Positions 5,883-6,983 of a stretch of DNA of 6,983 nt are shown here, piece by piece; position 1 is the stretch's first letter, and each line of letters opens with the position of its first letter. The stretch comes from Firmicutes bacterium UBA4881 (GTDB lineage: Bacteria > Bacillota > DTU065): NCBI GenBank assembly GCA_002399235.1, contig DHDH01000003.1:1-6983 (forward strand). Reading direction: 5' to 3'. The position numbers and the translations under genes are program-made. The notes beneath the pieces were generated by a model, which worked only from the letters and a program-made list of their open reading frames with translations, was not told the DNA's origin and made no database searches.

Positions 5883-6291
5883 GTTATGATGCAAACCCAT
5901 TGAATCATGATAGATTTCTTAACAATTACAAAAAGTATCCCTTTTCACGATTGTGCTAAATATGGGACATAGAGAGATCTATGAAATAAACATGTTAATA
6001 TTACCATTGAAAGAGATAAAAGGAGTATTTACTTCAAATCTCCTGTATCTAACAAACCATCAATTGATATGTTTTTTTGTAACGTTCGTTTTCAGGGAAA
6101 TAGATAAAAACCTATTTACATGTTCCCACGAGCGTAAATTCCAAAAGTCGGCTCAAAGCATCAATGCCAACAACTCGAACCATGTTCAGTGTGCGTAGTA
6201 TTTATTTCAAGAGAGGTAAATAGAGGGACTGAAAATGCCCTCAAATAAAGTTTTTGAATATTTAATAGCAGTGTGGCTTGTAGTACAATAA
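5883..6291. other. Gene-poor stretch after the esterase, probable debris
   Basis: I find no supported gene here. A plus-strand frame (5953-6198) is open but has no ribosome binding site. Its last third (HERKFQKSAQSINANNSNHV) lies opposite an equally protein-like minus-strand frame at about 6112-6200 (VRVVGIDALSRLLEFTLVG), which ends at a stop soon after. One of the two is probably a remnant of a mobile gene, but the strand cannot be decided by eye. A small stem, GAGGG (6223-6227) with CCCTC (6238-6242), has no T-tract. No terminator for the esterase was found. Confidence 0.4.
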
Positions 6292-6320
6292 AAGGCTGGA
6301 CTTTAACAAAGTTCAGCCTT
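6292..6320 (-). terminator. Terminator of the minus-strand transposase remnant
   Basis: AAGGCTGGACTTT (6292-6304) pairs with AAAGTTCAGCCTT (6308-6320) with one G-T pair and a 3-base loop. Read on the minus strand it is followed by TTATTG, making a CCTTTTATTG tail, whereas on the plus strand CATTACAT follows, so it is best oriented for minus-strand transcription. The TGA of the minus-strand transposase frame (6313-6315) lies inside the stem. Confidence 0.6.
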
Positions 6321-6570
6321 CATTACATAAAAATAGATTGCCCTTATGGTTTATAGTATTTAGTTTTGCCCCAAAATACCTCTGCTTTTTAAAAAGTATC
6401 AGCGTGCTTTGAAAATAAATCATCATGCCCTTAAACCACTGAATTCCTCTCTTTAGCCTTAACAATTGACGCTTGCTAAGTTTTAGTAACTCTGTAGTTT
6501 TTCTGATTGTAATGTTCTTAGCGATAGTTTGATCATAACTGTCAGTTAAGTTATTTCCTGCTTGGTTATG
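6313..6570 (-). pseudogene. Remnant of an IS transposase (ISNCY/IS1202-like N-terminus)
   Basis: On the minus strand an 85-codon frame contains ITIRKTTELLKLSKRQLLRL (about 6448-6516), the N-terminal HTH of transposases of the ISNCY/IS1202 type ('xEIT.KEAAELLGLSxRQVxRLxxR'). Upstream, in another frame, TKQEIT-stop-LTVMIKLS is what the N-terminus should look like. It begins with ATA where ATG is expected, behind a GGGAGGAAAC ribosome binding site (complement of about 6577-6586). So it has a lost start, a stop and a frameshift. After the HTH the sequence (IQWFKGMMIYFQ..) no longer resembles the family and the DDE catalytic domain is absent. The family assignment rests on the HTH pattern and the adjacent IS-end sequence. 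Confidence 0.55.
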
Positions 6571-6590
6571 TTAAATGTTTCCTCCCTCAT

Positions 6591-6635
6591 AGGGGACATT
6601 TACCGAAACAGGTTCAACATGACATTATCAAAGAA
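6591..6635. repeat. Probable terminal region of the degraded IS
   Basis: AGGGGACATTTACCG at 6591-6605 and TGACATTATC at 6620-6629 carry the repeated GACATT (6595-6600 and 6621-6626) that is typical, from general knowledge, of ends of ISNCY/IS481-like elements ('GGGGACATTTTC'). It sits just upstream of the minus-strand transposase start, where the left IS end belongs. The partner inverted repeat is not in the window, so the IS has lost its other end and the exact boundary cannot be placed. Confidence 0.35.
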
Positions 6636-6650
6636 TAACTACAAATAAAA

Positions 6651-6785
6651 ATGGAAGGGGTTTCAGTTATCGCACGTGAATATGGCTTACCAGCAGTTGT
6701 TGGAGTAGAAAAAGCTACCCAACTGATTAAAGATGGGCAACGAATTCGCGTGCATGGAATAGATGGTTATTTAGAAATCCTATAG
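6651..6785 (+). pseudogene. ppsA: 3' fragment of PEP synthase (pyruvate, water dikinase)
   Basis: Forty-four codons from ATG 6651 to TAG 6783-6785 read SVIAREYGLPAVVGVEKAT and DGQRIRVHGIDGYLEIL, the conserved C-terminus of the swivelling phosphohistidine domain of PEP synthase and related PEP-utilising enzymes, such as rifampicin phosphotransferases. The usual sequence just before is T(S)HGAxxAREYG, with the phosphorylated His; here it is MEGVSVIARE, so homology starts right after the catalytic His and the remaining 750 or more residues are missing. The frame upstream is closed by TAA at 6636-6638 next to the IS end. No ribosome binding site belongs to the ATG. It is a non-functional tail, most likely cut off by the IS or a later deletion. 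Confidence 0.75.
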
Positions 6786-6800
6786 TGAGGAAACAAGCTA

Positions 6801-6878
6801 ATGCTACTGAAATTACTTAATATTGCACACTCGCTAACAAAACTGTGTACTAGCTTTAGCTTTATAAAAGCACATTGA
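6801..6878 (+). CDS. Small ORF (25 residues) after the PEP synthase tail
   Basis: ATG at 6801 follows TGAGGAAAC (6786-6794), an acceptable ribosome binding site, and runs to TGA at 6876-6878, coding MLLKLLNIAHSLTK and a short tail. It may be the start of a gene that followed the PEP synthase gene and has since been truncated (the opening is vaguely like a MarR-type first helix), or an upstream peptide. The stop overlaps the -35 of the next promoter. No function can be assigned. Confidence 0.25.
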   Translation: MLLKLLNIAHSLTKLCTSFSFIKAH

Positions 6879-6903
6879 CAGAGATAACTACAAAACATAT
6901 AAT
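6875..6903 (+). promoter_or_regulatory. Perfect-consensus sigma-A promoter at the right edge
   Basis: TTGACA (6875-6880), a 17-base spacer and TATAAT (6898-6903) match the vegetative consensus at all 12 positions. Transcription would start near 6910 and leave the window to the right. AGAGATAAC (6880-6888) and GTAATCTCT (6909-6917) are inverted copies matching at 8 of 9 positions, one in the spacer and one at the start site, so a repressor could bind across the promoter. A stem of ACATTC/GGAATG type follows (about 6929-6948). The first ATG behind it (6946) has AAGG too close for a good ribosome binding site, so the transcript may have a longer leader. Confidence 0.7.
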
Positions 6904-6983
6904 ATAAAGTAATCTCTTTGCACTGCATTACATTCTATAAAAGGAATGCGAGTTCAACAGTACAAACTGAGCAGGCGATGGAC

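Noticed and set aside
6880..6920. AGAGATAAC/GTAATCTCT as a terminator followed by TTTG
   Set aside because: The loop is long (20 bases), the stem is AT-rich with a mismatch, and the sequence coincides with a perfect promoter, so an operator reading fits better.

Overview
The window is AT-rich DNA (I estimate a GC content in the high 30s percent, not counted exactly). It has Shine-Dalgarno sites of the GAGGTGAT type, several TTG starts and one consensus sigma-A promoter. With the gene families seen (clostridial-type large serine recombinase, HTH-Fic, IS with GGGGACATTT ends, Bacillota-type PEP synthase tail) this points to a low-GC member of the Bacillota, more likely Clostridia than Bacilli. 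The genus cannot be fixed from the sequence.

Layout. Bases 1-42 are the last 13 codons of a 23S rRNA uracil-C5 methyltransferase gene (RlmD/RumA type), followed by a terminator-like hairpin. Bases 68-2090 are a string of broken genes in the same orientation: an unrecognised protein cut at both ends, a large serine recombinase with no proper start, two in-frame deletions and no C-terminal half, and the C-terminal half of an ABC-transporter sugar-binding lipoprotein. This string ends in a long hairpin with a T-tract (2016-2089). Bases 2370-5882 hold four largely intact plus-strand genes: an HTH-Fic protein behind a striking symmetrical promoter/operator, a Nudix hydrolase, a YdeI/OmpD-associated family protein that lacks an ATG/GTG/TTG start behind its ribosome binding site, and an HSL-family esterase. 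Bases 5883-6983 are again debris: an undecipherable stretch, a minus-strand remnant of an IS transposase with its terminator and IS end, and the last 44 codons of PEP synthase. The right edge carries a perfect TTGACA-N17-TATAAT promoter with an inverted repeat across it, driving something outside the window.

Reading. The rRNA methyltransferase 3' end is a known integration site of ICEs in Bacillota, and a serine recombinase lies close by, so the best overall reading is a decayed integration hot spot with surviving cargo. The four intact genes do not form a pathway I recognise; each is separated by about 130-170 bp without a clear terminator. The Fic gene is the only one with an obvious dedicated control region, and its own N-terminal HTH is the natural candidate to bind it. 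I see no CRISPR array, tRNA, rRNA or complete mobile element, and no convincing new multi-gene system. The most notable single item is the HTH-Fic operator/promoter.
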